64,000 nt of DNA, from positions 277 to 64,276 of the forward strand of contig NZ_LXVY01000006.1 of NCBI RefSeq assembly GCF_001650735.1, read 5' to 3'. This stretch comes from Sphingomonas sp. TDK1. Its GTDB lineage: Bacteria; Pseudomonadota; Alphaproteobacteria; Sphingomonadales; Sphingomonadaceae. The notes below the pieces were generated by a model. That model was not told the origin of the DNA. It saw nothing but the letters and a program-made list of their open reading frames with translations, and did not search any database. The translations under genes and the position numbers were made by a program. Shown one piece after another: positions 1-9,139 of the stretch (its first letter is position 1; each line of letters begins with the position of its first letter).

Positions 1-47
1 CCCTCTGTCATGCCTGCGGCCTGCCACCTCCCCCTGGCGGGGGAGGA
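1..47. repeat. partial copy of composite GC-rich inverted-repeat element
   Basis: These bases match the right-hand unit of the composite element seen complete at 20415-20542 and 30991-31115, including the hairpin CCTCCCCCTGGCGGGGGAGG. The left part would lie before the window. It sits just downstream of the stop codon of rel, as the other copies sit at gene ends, so it may act as a terminator or mRNA 3'-end stabiliser. Confidence 0.6.
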
Positions 48-59
48 TGGGGCATTCCG

Positions 60-2147
60 TCAAACCCGTTCGGCCGAGCTCACCGCGTCCGCCGCACGCA
101 AGGCTGCGAGCAGCTTCATCAGATGCGCGGCGTTGCGCACTTCCAGGTCGATCGTGTTGGTGTGGAAGGTGGTGTCGCGATTATCCAGTCGGAGGCCGAG
201 GATGTTGGCCTTGTGCTGGCCGATCAGCGTCGCGACCGTGCCCAGCGCACCCGGTTCGTTCTTCAGCGTCACCGCGATCTCGGCCACGCCGCCATCGGCC
301 TTGTCGCCCCAGGTGAGGTCGACCCAGTCGGCTTCCTCGACATCGGCGAGGCTCGGGCAGTCGATACGGTGGACGATGATCGGCTGGTCCGGCTTGCGCA
401 CGCCCAGGATTCGGTCGCCGGGGACGGGGCAGCAATCCTCGCCATAGGTGAACGCGACGCCGGGGGTCAGCCCCTTGATGTCGATCGCGTGGTGCTGCGG
501 CGGCAGCTGGTCGTCCTCACCGCTCGCCGACCCCGGCATCACCGCTTCCATCACCTGTCCGTCGGTGAGCGTGCGACGGGCGATCGCCTCCATCAGCGAT
601 TCCGCGTCGGCCAGCTTCAGCCGCTTGAGCGCGTCGCCCAGCGCCCCTTCGCCGGGCGCCACGGGCAGGCGGGCGACGATGTCCTCATAGAGCTTGCGCC
701 CCAGCCGGATCGTCTCGTCCCGCTCCTTGTGGCGCAGATGCCGGCGGATCGCCGCGCGCGCCTTGCCGGTAATCGCGAAGTTGAGCCAGTTGGGCTGCGG
801 CTCCTGTGCCTTGGAACGCAGGATCTGCACCTGATCGCCCTGCTCGATCTCGGTGCGCAGCGGCACCACCTTGCCATTCACCTTGGCACCCACCGCCTGG
901 TCGCCGAGATCGGTGTGGACCGCATAGGCGAAGTCGATCGGCGTCGCACCCTTGGGCAGCTGGATCAGCTCGCCCTTGGGGGTGAAGGCGAAGATGCGAT
1001 CCTGGTACATCGCCATGCGGGTGTGTTCGAGCAGCTCTTCCGGGCTCTCGGCATGTTCGAGAATCTCGATCAGGTCGCGGATCCAGCTGACCTGGGTATC
1101 GGGCCGGACCGAGCTCTGCTTGTAGGCCCAGTGCGCGGCGAGGCCGAACTCCGCCTGGGCGTGCATGTCCCGCGTGCGGATCTGGATCTCGATGCGCGTG
1201 TCGCCCGCATGCATGATCGTGGTGTGCAGCGAGCGATAGCCGTTGCGCTTCGGCGTCGAGATGTAATCCTTGAACCGCCCCGGCACCATCGGCCAGCGGC
1301 GGTGGATCGCGCCGAGCGCCCGATAGCATTCCTCCTCGCTGTCGACGATCGCGCGGAAGGCCATGATGTCGGAAAGCTGTTCGAGGCTGACATGGCGCTC
1401 GGACATCTTCTTCCAGATCGAATAGGGATGCTTCTCGCGTCCCGTCACTTCGGCATCGATGCCGCCGCGCCCGAGCAGCAGCTTGAGGCCCGAGGCGATC
1501 TTGAGCACCCGGTCCTCACCCTCGACGCGGAAGCTTTCCAGCCGGCGGGTGATCGATTCATAGGCTTCGGGTTCGAGCTGGCGGAAGGCGAGCGTCTGCA
1601 TCTCCTTCATGAACTCGTACATGCCGATCCGCTCGGCGAGCGGGGCATAGATGTCCATCGTCTCGCGCGCGATACGGCGGCGCTTCTCCTCCTTCTTGAT
1701 GAAGTGGAGCGTGCGCATGTTGTGCAGCCGGTCGGCGAGCTTCACCAGCAGCACGCGAATGTCGTCGGACATCGCGAGCAGGAACTTGCGCAGATTTTCG
1801 GCGGCGCGCTCGCTTTCGGTCTGCGCCTCGATCTTGGAGAGCTTGGTGACGCCGTCCACCATGCGGGCGACGTTCGGCCCGAACAGTCGCTGGATCTCCT
1901 CGGGCGTCGCCACCGTGTCCTCGATCGTGTCGTGGAGGATCGCCGTCGCGATCGTCTCGTCATCGAGATGCAGGTCGGTGAGGATGCCGGCCACCTCGAT
2001 CGGGTGGCTGAAATAGGGGTCGCCCGAGGCCCGTTTCTGGGTGCCATGGGCATTGACCGAGAAGACATAGGCCCGGTTGAGCAATGCCTCATCGGCTTCG
2101 GGGTCGTAGGAGAGGACCCGGTCTACAAGTTCATACTGACGCAGCAC
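60..2147 (-). CDS. rel: bifunctional (p)ppGpp synthetase/hydrolase (RelA/SpoT family)
   Basis: Makes and degrades the alarmone (p)ppGpp in the stringent response; cytoplasmic. The 695-residue product has the full long-Rel order. An N-terminal HD hydrolase has His34, His48 and the His72-Asp73 pair (LHDTIEDT), then KLADRLHNMRTL. The synthetase follows at about 230-350 (EIQIRTRDMHAQAEFG). A TGS domain lies near 390-450 (FAFTPKGELIQLPKGATPID) and a C-terminal ACT domain lies after residue 620. The hydrolase signature is intact, so it should be bifunctional, the usual single Rel of alphaproteobacteria. The predicted start is GTG at 2147; no in-frame ATG gives the expected N-terminus. It is convergent with nothing visible and ends against a repeat at the window edge. 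Confidence 0.96.
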   Translation of the reverse strand: MLRQYELVDRVLSYDPEADEALLNRAYVFSVNAHGTQKRASGDPYFSHPIEVAGILTDLHLDDETIATAILHDTIEDTVATPEEIQRLFGPNVARMVDGVTKLSKIEAQTESERAAENLRKFLLAMSDDIRVLLVKLADRLHNMRTLHFIKKEEKRRRIARETMDIYAPLAERIGMYEFMKEMQTLAFRQLEPEAYESITRRLESFRVEGEDRVLKIASGLKLLLGRGGIDAEVTGREKHPYSIWKKMSERHVSLEQLSDIMAFRAIVDSEEECYRALGAIHRRWPMVPGRFKDYISTPKRNGYRSLHTTIMHAGDTRIEIQIRTRDMHAQAEFGLAAHWAYKQSSVRPDTQVSWIRDLIEILEHAESPEELLEHTRMAMYQDRIFAFTPKGELIQLPKGATPIDFAYAVHTDLGDQAVGAKVNGKVVPLRTEIEQGDQVQILRSKAQEPQPNWLNFAITGKARAAIRRHLRHKERDETIRLGRKLYEDIVARLPVAPGEGALGDALKRLKLADAESLMEAIARRTLTDGQVMEAVMPGSASGEDDQLPPQHHAIDIKGLTPGVAFTYGEDCCPVPGDRILGVRKPDQPIIVHRIDCPSLADVEEADWVDLTWGDKADGGVAEIAVTLKNEPGALGTVATLIGQHKANILGLRLDNRDTTFHTNTIDLEVRNAAHLMKLLAALRAADAVSSAERV

Positions 2148-2282
2148 AGCGCCTAGATGGCGTTACCGGTCTGCCTTTTGCAACCGATTTGAAGGTGCAA
2201 TCGCGGCTTAGCGGCAACGCTGTTGCCGAAGTGCTGCGCCGCGCCGGTTTCCCACCCCCCGTTTTTGCGATAGGGTGGCCGC

Positions 2283-2765
2283 ATGGGTGGAGCCGTTCGA
2301 GAGACGCTGCGGGCCATGGCGCGGGAATGCAGCCTGCCGGCCGCGCTGGAGGCGATGGGCGAGCGCTGGTCGTTCCTGATCCTGCGCGGCGCGTTCAACG
2401 GCCTGCGCCATTTCGAGGAATTCCAGAGCGAACTCGGCATTGCCCGCAACATCCTCGCCAATCGGCTCGCCCGGCTGGTCGAACATGGTATCCTCGCCCG
2501 CGTTCCCTGTGCCGATGATCGCCGCAAGGTGGAGTATCGGCTGACCGACAAGGGGCATGCGCTGCTGCCGACGATGGTGGCGCTGCGCCAATGGGGCGAG
2601 CGGTGGGAAACCGGCGTGCCTGCTTCGCCGATCCTGGTCGATGCGCGGGACCTGAAGCCGATCGCACCGGTGACGGTGCAGTCGCAGGACGGGCGCGTGC
2701 TCGGGAAGGGGGACCTGCTCTGGGCATTGCCCGATGCTATCGGGGAAACGCGCGCGGCCGAGTAA
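2283..2765 (+). CDS. HxlR-family winged-helix transcriptional regulator
   Basis: A 160-residue DNA-binding protein. The HxlR/MarR-like core spans about residues 15-105. It starts with a conserved cysteine (CSLPAALEAMGERWSFLILR), continues through the recognition helix (NILANRLARLVEHGIL) and ends with the wing DRRKVEYRLTDKG. Family members often sense redox or electrophiles through the N-terminal Cys and repress a neighbouring oxidoreductase, but no such partner is adjacent here, so the target is unknown. It is divergent from rel across 135 bp with no obvious operator. The roughly 50 C-terminal residues after the HTH are not recognisable. Confidence 0.88.
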   Translation: MGGAVRETLRAMARECSLPAALEAMGERWSFLILRGAFNGLRHFEEFQSELGIARNILANRLARLVEHGILARVPCADDRRKVEYRLTDKGHALLPTMVALRQWGERWETGVPASPILVDARDLKPIAPVTVQSQDGRVLGKGDLLWALPDAIGETRAAE

Positions 2766-2837
2766 GTATTCGGCAAGAATTGCCCGCCGGGCCTTGCGGG
2801 CGCCTATAATGCTTCGGTGCATCAGGGAAATTTGCGC

Positions 2838-3140
2838 ATGAGCTTCAGCATTTCGACAGTGGGAATGAGCGCCGTGAAGGGCGTTTCGGCAACGTCGCCG
2901 GTTCAGGGCGCCTCCGGCACACCCTTTGACGATACGGCTGAGGCGTTCCTGCGCGAGGCGCACAAGAGCCCCGCTGAACGCACGAAGGAAGCCGTGCTCA
3001 AGCGGTACAACCTGACGCAGGACCAGTTCGAGGCACTGCCGCCCGAGAAGCAGGCGGCGATCCGTCGCGAGATCGAGGAAGAAATGCGCCGCAAGCTCGG
3101 CCGCGCCCAGGGCGGCGCTTTCGCCGACGTCGTCGTCTAG
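2838..3140 (+). CDS. small conserved-type hypothetical protein
   Basis: 100 residues. The first 35 are Ser/Thr/Gly/Ala-rich and probably disordered. The rest is a charged helical segment (AERTKEAVLKRYNLTQDQF, then EKQAAIRREIEEEMRRKLG), likely a short coiled coil or helical hairpin. The start is the ATG at 2838, preceded by AGGGAA; an in-frame GTG 21 bases upstream lacks a binding site. No signal peptide or membrane segment. Function unknown. It ends 4 bases into the convergent thioesterase gene's 3' end. Confidence 0.65.
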   Translation: MSFSISTVGMSAVKGVSATSPVQGASGTPFDDTAEAFLREAHKSPAERTKEAVLKRYNLTQDQFEALPPEKQAAIRREIEEEMRRKLGRAQGGAFADVVV

Positions 3141-3559
3141 GCGCGGATTGCCAGCAGCGCGGCACGCACCTCGTCCGGGAGCGGGGTTGCGCGACGTTCC
3201 ACCAGATCGACATGCACGCTTACGAGCTCCACTTCCGCGTGGAGTTCGCCGGTCTCGGCATGGCAGAGATCGACCCGGACCGTCATGCTGGACGTGCCGA
3301 TCCGGTCGACGCGGACGAACACCTCCACCAGATCGTCGAACCGGAAGGGGCGCTTATATTCTACCTGCGCGCGCACGACGTTGAATTCGGCTTCGGCCCA
3401 TGCCGGACCGAGTGCCGCCAGATCGGCCCAGCGCCAGAATTCGGTGATGCCGACATCGGCATATTCCAGATAGCGCGAATTGAAGACGATCTTCTGCCCG
3501 TCAATTTCGGAATAGCGGACGCGGAAGCGCGTGGAAAAGGGGAAACCGGGGCGAGCCAT
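3137..3559 (-). CDS. acyl-CoA thioesterase, hotdog fold (4HBT/YbgC type)
   Basis: A 140-residue single hotdog-domain protein expected to hydrolyse acyl-CoA thioesters in the cytoplasm. The N-terminus has the 4-hydroxybenzoyl-CoA thioesterase pattern RVRYSEIDGQKIVFNSRYLEY, where the Asp after SEI is the usual catalytic carboxylate. The hotdog helix and strands follow (VEYKRPFRFDDLVEVFVRV). The reading frame is open far upstream, but only the ATG at 3559 begins with the family-typical region; the ribosome-binding site is weak. The aminotransferase upstream on the same strand ends about 190 bases away, so cotranscription is possible. Substrate chain length cannot be read from the sequence. Confidence 0.85.
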   Translation of the reverse strand: MARPGFPFSTRFRVRYSEIDGQKIVFNSRYLEYADVGITEFWRWADLAALGPAWAEAEFNVVRAQVEYKRPFRFDDLVEVFVRVDRIGTSSMTVRVDLCHAETGELHAEVELVSVHVDLVERRATPLPDEVRAALLAIRA

Positions 3560-3749
3560 GGCGCGCGGCCATGCCCCGGGCATGGGGTGGTTCGCAAGTG
3601 CTGCGTCCGCAACCGCGCGTACCGGGATCGAACACCATCGCCCGCCCGCCGCTCGCCCGGGTGACTCGTGCGGGAAGCGCGCCCGCGCCGTTGCGGCAGC
3701 GCGGGCACGTCCTCTCAACGTGCGAAGGCGGTCCCTGTCCTCGCCGGCA

Positions 3750-4958
3750 TCACCCGGCGTTGGCCGCCGGGGTGTTGACGCCCATCGACTGGAGATATTT
3801 CTTCACGTTGCGCGCGGCCTGGCGGAGGCGCTGCTCGTTCTCCACCATCGCGATGCGGACAAAGCCCTCGCCATTCTCGCCATAGCCCACGCCCGGCGCG
3901 ACCGCGACCTTCGCATGGGTGAGCATCTGCTTCGAGAATTCGAGGCTGCCGAGATGGGCAAGCGCCGGCGGCAGCGGCGCCCAGGCGAACATCGAGGCGC
4001 GGGGGGAGGGGATCTCCCAGCCGGCACGCGCGAAGCTTTCCACCATCACGTCGCGGCGCTTGTGATAGAGCTGGCGGTTTTTCTCGACGATGTCCTGCGG
4101 CCCGTTGAGCGCGGCGCAGGCAGCGGCCTGGATCGGCGTGAAGGCGCCGTAATCGAGATACGACTTCACCCGCGTCATTGCCGCGATCAGCTGCTTGTTG
4201 CCGACGGCGAAGCCCATGCGCCAGCCGGCCATCGAATAGGTCTTGCTGAGCGAGGTGAACTCGATCGCGACATCCTTGGCGCCCTTCACCTGCAGGATCG
4301 ACGGCGTCGGCTTGCCGTCGAAATACAGCTCGGAATAGGCTAGGTCGGAGAGGATCCACACCTTGTTCTCGCGCGCCCAGGCGACGAGTCGCTCGTAGAA
4401 GGCGAGGTCCACCGTTTCCGCCGTGGGGTTCGACGGATAATTGACGACCAGGATCGAGGGGCGCGGCACGGTGAAGTTCATCGCGCGCTCGAGGCTCTCG
4501 AAATAGGCGTCGTCGGGCGTGGTCGGCACCGCGCGGATCGTCGCGCCGGCGATGATGAAGCCGAAGGTATGGATCGGGTAGCTCGGGTTCGGCGCCAGCA
4601 CCACATCGCCCGGCGCGGTGATCGCGGTGGCGAGGCTGGCCAGGCCCTCCTTGGAGCCCATGGTCACGACCACTTCGGTTTCGGGATCGAGGTCGACCCC
4701 GAACCGCCGACCGTAATAATTGGCCTGGGCGCGGCGCAGGCCCGGAATGCCCTTGGACTGCGAATAGCCATGCGCGTCGGGCTTGCGCGCCACTTCGCAC
4801 AGCTTCTCTATCACATGGTCGGGCGGCGGCAGGTCGGGATTGCCCATGCCGAGATCGATGATGTCCTCTCCGCCCGCACGCGCCGCTGCCCGCATCGCGT
4901 TCACTTCGGCGATGACATATGGAGGCAAGCGCTTGATGCGGTAGAATTCTTCGGACAT
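3750..4958 (-). CDS. class I/II PLP-dependent aminotransferase (AlaC / LL-DAP aminotransferase-like)
   Basis: 402 residues, fold-type I aminotransferase. Visible landmarks are the N-terminal substrate loop (LPPYVIAEVN), the cofactor Asn region (NYPSNPT), the Asp/Tyr pair (ILSDLAYSELYF) and the PLP lysine in SLSKTYSMAGWRMGF. Close relatives are annotated either as LL-diaminopimelate aminotransferase or as glutamate-pyruvate aminotransferase AlaC. The MAGWRMGF loop resembles AlaC, so transamination between alanine/2-oxoglutarate or a similar pair is most likely. The start at 4958 is chosen because the frame continues upstream without homology, and GAGGAA directly precedes it. It is divergent from phaC across 130 bp. 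Confidence 0.85.
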   Translation of the reverse strand: MSEEFYRIKRLPPYVIAEVNAMRAAARAGGEDIIDLGMGNPDLPPPDHVIEKLCEVARKPDAHGYSQSKGIPGLRRAQANYYGRRFGVDLDPETEVVVTMGSKEGLASLATAITAPGDVVLAPNPSYPIHTFGFIIAGATIRAVPTTPDDAYFESLERAMNFTVPRPSILVVNYPSNPTAETVDLAFYERLVAWARENKVWILSDLAYSELYFDGKPTPSILQVKGAKDVAIEFTSLSKTYSMAGWRMGFAVGNKQLIAAMTRVKSYLDYGAFTPIQAAACAALNGPQDIVEKNRQLYHKRRDVMVESFARAGWEIPSPRASMFAWAPLPPALAHLGSLEFSKQMLTHAKVAVAPGVGYGENGEGFVRIAMVENEQRLRQAARNVKKYLQSMGVNTPAANAG

Positions 4959-5088
4959 TTCCTCGACTTTCAAGGGTTTTGGCGTGCGACACAAAATTGT
5001 GTCGTGCAGGCGTTCTACGCCATAAAAGCGCGTCCGGGAATGACGCATTGCTTTGCCTGCGCTAAGGCGAAGTAAAGGAGAGGACCGA

Positions 5089-6825
5089 ATGGCCGATACG
5101 CTCACGCCGAGCCTGCCCAGCCTGGAAGAGTTGCAGCATTGGACCTGGGTATTGGGCCGCGCGCAGCAGATGATGCTGGAGCACGGGCTGGACCTGATGG
5201 AGCATGTGCCCGCCGCGCCGCCCTTCGGCATGCTGCTCGATCCCACGCCGGCGATGCGCGCCAGCGCCGACTTCTGGGCGGACACGATGCAGCTGTGGCA
5301 GCGCTTCCTCGATCCGGCCAACGCCGAGCCCTTCGTCGAGACGCCGGAACAGGCGCGCGACAAGCGCTTCAAGGCGCCGCAATGGCGCGAGGAGCCGATC
5401 TTCGATTTCCTGCGCCAGAGCTATTTCGTCATCGCCGACCACATGCTCAAGAATGTCGAGGCGCTGGAGCATGTCGACGACCGGCAGCGGGACCAGATCC
5501 GCTTCGCGACCAAGGGGTTCATCGATGCGATCAGCCCGACCAACTTCCCGGCCACCAACCCCCAGGTGATCGAGAAGATCGTCGAGACCAAGGGAGAGAG
5601 CCTGCTCAAGGGGTTGCAGCACATGCTGCAGGATATGGCCAAGGGCCAGATGACCCAGACCGCGGCGGGGGCGTTCGAGCTCGGCCGCAATCTGGCGATG
5701 ACGCCCGGCAAGGTGATCAAGCGCACCCCGCTCTACGAGCTTATCCAATATTCGCCCACGACCGACGCGGTGCTGGAAACGCCGCTGATCATTTTCCCGC
5801 CCTGGATCAATCGCTTCTACATCCTGGACCTGACGCCGGAGAAAAGCTTCATCCGCTGGGCGGTGGAGCAGGGGATCACCGTCTTCGTCGTCTCCTGGCG
5901 TTCGGCCGACGCGACGATGAAGGACGTGGTGTGGGACGATTATGTCGAACGCGGCCAGATCGACGCGATCGATACCGTGCGCGACCTGCTCGGTGTCGAG
6001 AGCGTCCACACCATCGGCTATTGCGTGGCCGGTACCACGCTGGCGGCGACGCTGGCGGTACTCGCCGCGCGCGGGCAGGCGGCGAAGGTGGCGAGCGCGA
6101 CCTTCTTCACCGCCCAGGTCGACTTCACCGAGGCGGGTGACCTGCGCGTCTTTGTCGACGACGATCAGCTGGCGATGATCCGCAGCCTCAGCGCCGATGG
6201 TTTCCTCGACGGGCGGTACATGGCGGCGACGTTCAACCTGCTGCGCGGGCGCGACCTGATCTGGAACTACGTCACCAACAACTATCTGATGGGGCAGGAA
6301 TATGCCCCGTTCGATCTGCTCCACTGGAACTCGGACGTCACCAACCTGCCGGCAACCTGGCACCTCAGCTATCTGACCGACCTGTACCGCGACAACAAGC
6401 TGATCGCGCCCGGCGCGCTGAGCATCGGCGGCACGCCGATCGACCTGTCGAAGGTGGAGACGCCCGCCTATATCCAGGCAGGTCGCGAAGATCACATCGC
6501 CCCGCCACAAAGTGTCTGGAAGTTGACCGAGCATTTTCGCGGGCCGCACAAGTTCGTGCTGGCGGGTTCCGGTCATATCGCAGGGGTAATAAACCCGCCG
6601 GCAGCGAAGAAATACCAATATTGGACCAATTCAAAGCCCGCCGAGTCGCTCGAAACCTTCGTTGCGCACGCGACAGAACATGCCGGAAGCTGGTGGCCGG
6701 ATTGGATTTACTGGTTGAAAGCGTTGAACGGTGCAAAAACAGCGGCGAGCGGCGCGCGCATTCCAGGAGGTGGAAACCTTTGTGCGATTGCGCAGGCGCC
6801 AGGGGAATATGTAAGAATGCGCTGA
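5089..6825 (+). CDS. phaC: class I poly(3-hydroxyalkanoate) synthase
   Basis: Polymerises (R)-3-hydroxyacyl-CoA into PHA on the granule surface. The 578-residue length fits a class I PhaC. The N-terminal PhaC_N domain covers about 60-240, followed by an alpha/beta-hydrolase core. The lipase-like box is GYCVAG with nucleophile Cys312. The catalytic Asp is in AGREDHIAPP and the catalytic His in GSGHIAGVINPP. The C-terminus ends in the family-typical ARIPGGG...APGEYVRMR. The start has a strong AGGAGAGGA site. The phasin gene follows 120 bases later, so the two form a PHA cluster, though the phasin has its own palindromic operator-like sites. No phaA, phaB or phaR lies in the window. Confidence 0.96.
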   Translation: MADTLTPSLPSLEELQHWTWVLGRAQQMMLEHGLDLMEHVPAAPPFGMLLDPTPAMRASADFWADTMQLWQRFLDPANAEPFVETPEQARDKRFKAPQWREEPIFDFLRQSYFVIADHMLKNVEALEHVDDRQRDQIRFATKGFIDAISPTNFPATNPQVIEKIVETKGESLLKGLQHMLQDMAKGQMTQTAAGAFELGRNLAMTPGKVIKRTPLYELIQYSPTTDAVLETPLIIFPPWINRFYILDLTPEKSFIRWAVEQGITVFVVSWRSADATMKDVVWDDYVERGQIDAIDTVRDLLGVESVHTIGYCVAGTTLAATLAVLAARGQAAKVASATFFTAQVDFTEAGDLRVFVDDDQLAMIRSLSADGFLDGRYMAATFNLLRGRDLIWNYVTNNYLMGQEYAPFDLLHWNSDVTNLPATWHLSYLTDLYRDNKLIAPGALSIGGTPIDLSKVETPAYIQAGREDHIAPPQSVWKLTEHFRGPHKFVLAGSGHIAGVINPPAAKKYQYWTNSKPAESLETFVAHATEHAGSWWPDWIYWLKALNGAKTAASGARIPGGGNLCAIAQAPGEYVRMR

Positions 6826-6859
6826 TAGAGATGTCGAATTTCTGCGGGTTTCGGCATTT

Positions 6860-6874
6860 TTGTGCAGTGCACAA
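6860..6874. promoter_or_regulatory. PhaR-like palindrome upstream of phasin gene (site 1)
   Basis: A perfect inverted repeat TTGTGC-AGT-GCACAA. TGC-rich dyads with a three-base spacer upstream of phasin genes are the known type of target for the PHA-responsive repressor PhaR. It lies 72 bases before the phasin start. Assignment to PhaR is inference. Confidence 0.5.
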
Positions 6875-6908
6875 TGGAGGCTTGCAAATCTGACGCCAAG
6901 TCTCTATA

Positions 6909-6923
6909 TGCTGCACTGCAGCA
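6909..6923. promoter_or_regulatory. PhaR-like palindrome upstream of phasin gene (site 2)
   Basis: A perfect inverted repeat TGCTGC-ACT-GCAGCA containing CTGCACTGCAG, 23 bases before the phasin ATG. It has the same arm length and spacer as site 1, from which it is offset by 49 bases. Its position close to the ribosome-binding site suits a repressor operator. Confidence 0.55.
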
Positions 6924-6945
6924 ATAGGCAGGGAAAGCTAGTCAC

Positions 6946-7704
6946 ATGGCCAGCAAGGGACCCAAGACGACGGCCAAACCGGTCGCCAAGACGGCGGCAC
7001 GCGGCGCTACCAAGCCCGCGATTCTGGCCGATGCTGCTGCGGTTACGCCGCCGCCCGTACCCCCCGTTGCCGAGACGATCGTCCCGGCTGCGGCACTGGT
7101 ACCGGAGACGGCTGAAACCGCTGCACCGCAGGAAGTGAAGACCCACGTTGAGGAAGCGATCGCCGCTCCGGCGGAAGCGGCCCAGGCCGTGACCGAGAAG
7201 GTGATCGAAGCCGTAGAGACCGTCGCGCCGGCGGTCACCACCAGCACCGCGAAGGAAACGACTACCATGGCTACCACGTACGAGAACGCGACTACCCAGG
7301 CTCACACCGCTTTCGCCGATTTCAATGAGCGCACCAAGGCTGCCGTCGAGAAGTCGACCAAGCTCGTCGAAGAAGCCAATGAGTTCGCCAAGGGCAACAT
7401 CGAGGCGCTGGTCGAATCCGGCCGCATCGCTGCGAAGGGCTTCGAGAGCCTGGGCCAGGAAGCTGCCGATTACAGCCGCCGTTCGTTCGAAAGCGCGACC
7501 GCCGCGATGAAGAACCTCGCTTCGGTCAAGTCGCCGACCGACTTCTTCAAGCTGCAGAGCGATTACATGCGCAGCGCGTTCGACTCCTATGTCGCGGAAG
7601 CCTCGAAGCACACCGAAGCGATGATCAAGCTGGCCGGCGACGCCGCGCAGCCGATCTCGAACCGTTTCGCGGTTGCCGTCGAGAAGGTGAAGACCAACGC
7701 CTGA
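6946..7704 (+). CDS. phaP: phasin (PHA granule-associated protein)
   Basis: 252 residues. A roughly 105-residue Ala/Pro/Lys/Thr-rich extension ([18 protein letters not shown], later [12 protein letters not shown]) precedes a phasin_2 domain at about 110-250. That domain consists of long amphipathic helices ([20 protein letters not shown]...[20 protein letters not shown]). Phasins coat PHA granules and control their size. The lysine/proline-rich N-terminal part resembles DNA-binding tails of nucleoid-linked phasins, but that is inference. The start at 6946 has AGGGAAAG upstream; an internal ATG at 7267 would give the bare phasin domain. It follows phaC, is preceded by two palindromes and is followed by a strong terminator. 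Confidence 0.9.
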   Translation: MASKGPKTTAKPVAKTAARGATKPAILADAAAVTPPPVPPVAETIVPAAALVPETAETAAPQEVKTHVEEAIAAPAEAAQAVTEKVIEAVETVAPAVTTSTAKETTTMATTYENATTQAHTAFADFNERTKAAVEKSTKLVEEANEFAKGNIEALVESGRIAAKGFESLGQEAADYSRRSFESATAAMKNLASVKSPTDFFKLQSDYMRSAFDSYVAEASKHTEAMIKLAGDAAQPISNRFAVAVEKVKTNA

Positions 7705-7730
7705 TCGGCCTGGTCGACGATCAAAAGGAC

Positions 7731-7767
7731 GGGGCGGCCGCCGATGCGGTCGCCCTTTTCTTTTTTA
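7731..7767 (+). terminator. rho-independent terminator of phasin gene
   Basis: Stem GGGCGGCCGC / GCGGTCGCCC with a four-base loop, followed by TTTTCTTTTTT, 27 bases after the phasin stop codon. Confidence 0.85.
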
Positions 7768-7867
7768 TCCTCAAAACGCGCACTGTACGTCGGCATGCCT
7801 TGCCCTTGGGGGCAGTGCGACATATTTTGCGATGCCTATGGTCGAGCTTCGTACAGTGCAGATTCGG

Positions 7868-8200
7868 ATGGCCGAGGACGGCGACCAGGATGATCGCGGC
7901 AACGACAACGCGGTCGGCATCGCCACGCGTACGCGGACCCGCACGAAGAAGCCCACGCCCTATCGCGTGCTGATGCTCAACGACGATTACACGCCGATGG
8001 AGTTCGTCGTGCTCGTGTTGCAGCGCTTCTTCCGGATGAACATCGAGGAAGCGACCCAGGTGATGCTCCATGTCCATCAGCGCGGCGTGGGTGTGTGCGG
8101 TGTGTTCAGCTACGAGGTGGCCGAAACCAAGGTGTCGCAGGTGATCGATTTCGCCCGGCAGAACCAGCACCCGCTGCAGTGCACGCTCGAAAAGGCGTGA
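7868..8200 (+). CDS. clpS: ATP-dependent Clp protease adaptor ClpS
   Basis: Adaptor that delivers N-end-rule substrates to ClpAP. After an acidic, charged tail ([14 protein letters not shown]) the core has the ClpS hallmarks: [18 protein letters not shown] (the [11 protein letters not shown]-degron pocket), the helix [15 protein letters not shown], and the end [16 protein letters not shown]. The product is 110 residues from the ATG at 7868; an ATG at 7832 would add 12 residues. I prefer 7868 because MAED-type N-termini are usual in sphingomonads, but neither start has a good binding site. clpA is not adjacent. Confidence 0.93.
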   Translation: MAEDGDQDDRGNDNAVGIATRTRTRTKKPTPYRVLMLNDDYTPMEFVVLVLQRFFRMNIEEATQVMLHVHQRGVGVCGVFSYEVAETKVSQVIDFARQNQHPLQCTLEKA

Positions 8201-8281
8201 TCGCGGGCGGTCGCGGCCGCCCCGTCCGCCGCGTGCCCACCGCCCCGCGTTTCCGTAACGCGCGTCGGCCGAGCGCGGCGC

Positions 8282-9025
8282 TCAATGCGCCGGCGGCAGC
8301 CAGCGCAGGTCGAGGCCCTCATAGCGGTTGACGTAATTGGCCGCGCCGGCCAGCGCCGGGCGATCGAGCAGCGTTACCCGGCCGCCCTCGCGGGCGATCA
8401 TGCCCTCTTCTTCCAACTGGCGCAGCATTCGGTTGACGTGCACCGCGGTGAGGCCGGTGGCGTCGCCGATCTCTTCCTGCGTCAGGCCCAGCGTGAATTC
8501 GCGGTCAATCGATTTGTCGGTGGCGCGCAGCCGGTTGCGCAGATCGAGCAGCAGCGCGGCGACGCGTGCCTTGGCGCTGGTGCGGCCCAGCGCGGCGAGG
8601 CGGTCGGTAAGGGCCACGCGCTCGATCTGACTGTAGACGAGGATCATCGCCGAAAGGCGGGGGTGCTGCCGCATGATGTCGGAAAGTGCCGCGCGATCGA
8701 ACGGACATACCACCGTGTCCGAGAGGGCGCAGAGTGTTTCCGGCGCCTCGTGATAGATGGCCGAGGAAATGCCGAGCATGTCGCCGGGGAACAGAAAGCG
8801 AAGAATCTGGCGGCTGCCGTCGTCGAGCAGCACGTAGCTCATCATCAATCCCTTGCGAAGAATGAACAATTCCCCGCAAGGCTCGTTCTCACGCTGCAGG
8901 ATTGCCCCGCGGCGGATATGCCGTTGGCGCAGTTCGAGCGCGTCCAACGCCTCGCGCTCCTTCGGCGTGAGCGCGATGAACTCGCTCAAAACATCGGCAA
9001 AACAACTGGCTGACACGCTCTGCAC
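8282..9025 (-). CDS. Crp/Fnr-family transcriptional regulator
   Basis: 247 residues. The N-terminal cyclic-nucleotide-binding-like beta roll covers about 20-130 (RRGAILQRENEPCGELFILRKGL...FPGDMLG) and is joined by the long dimer helix to a C-terminal winged helix (LTQEEIGDATGLTAVHVNRMLRQLEEEGMI). The four clustered cysteines of an Fe-S-type FNR are absent, so it is not an FNR oxygen sensor; the effector is unknown. Such proteins are abundant in sphingomonads. It is convergent with clpS, divergent from murA, and ends about 80 bases from clpS. Confidence 0.9.
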   Translation of the reverse strand: MQSVSASCFADVLSEFIALTPKEREALDALELRQRHIRRGAILQRENEPCGELFILRKGLMMSYVLLDDGSRQILRFLFPGDMLGISSAIYHEAPETLCALSDTVVCPFDRAALSDIMRQHPRLSAMILVYSQIERVALTDRLAALGRTSAKARVAALLLDLRNRLRATDKSIDREFTLGLTQEEIGDATGLTAVHVNRMLRQLEEEGMIAREGGRVTLLDRPALAGAANYVNRYEGLDLRWLPPAH

Positions 9026-9139
9026 TTTCCCCCGGGCCCTCCTGCAAAGCAGCGCAACGAAATCAGTGCATTAAAATCGATCAAGCCTCCCCCGCAGCCC
9101 ACCGCTTGCGCGTACGCGCAGAGCGGCTAGAAGCTCGCC

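Noticed and set aside
123..2156. Very long open frame on the plus strand opposite rel
   Set aside because: It is the complement of a confidently identified Rel gene; biased GC-rich codon use keeps the antisense frame open. Its translation has no recognisable domain.
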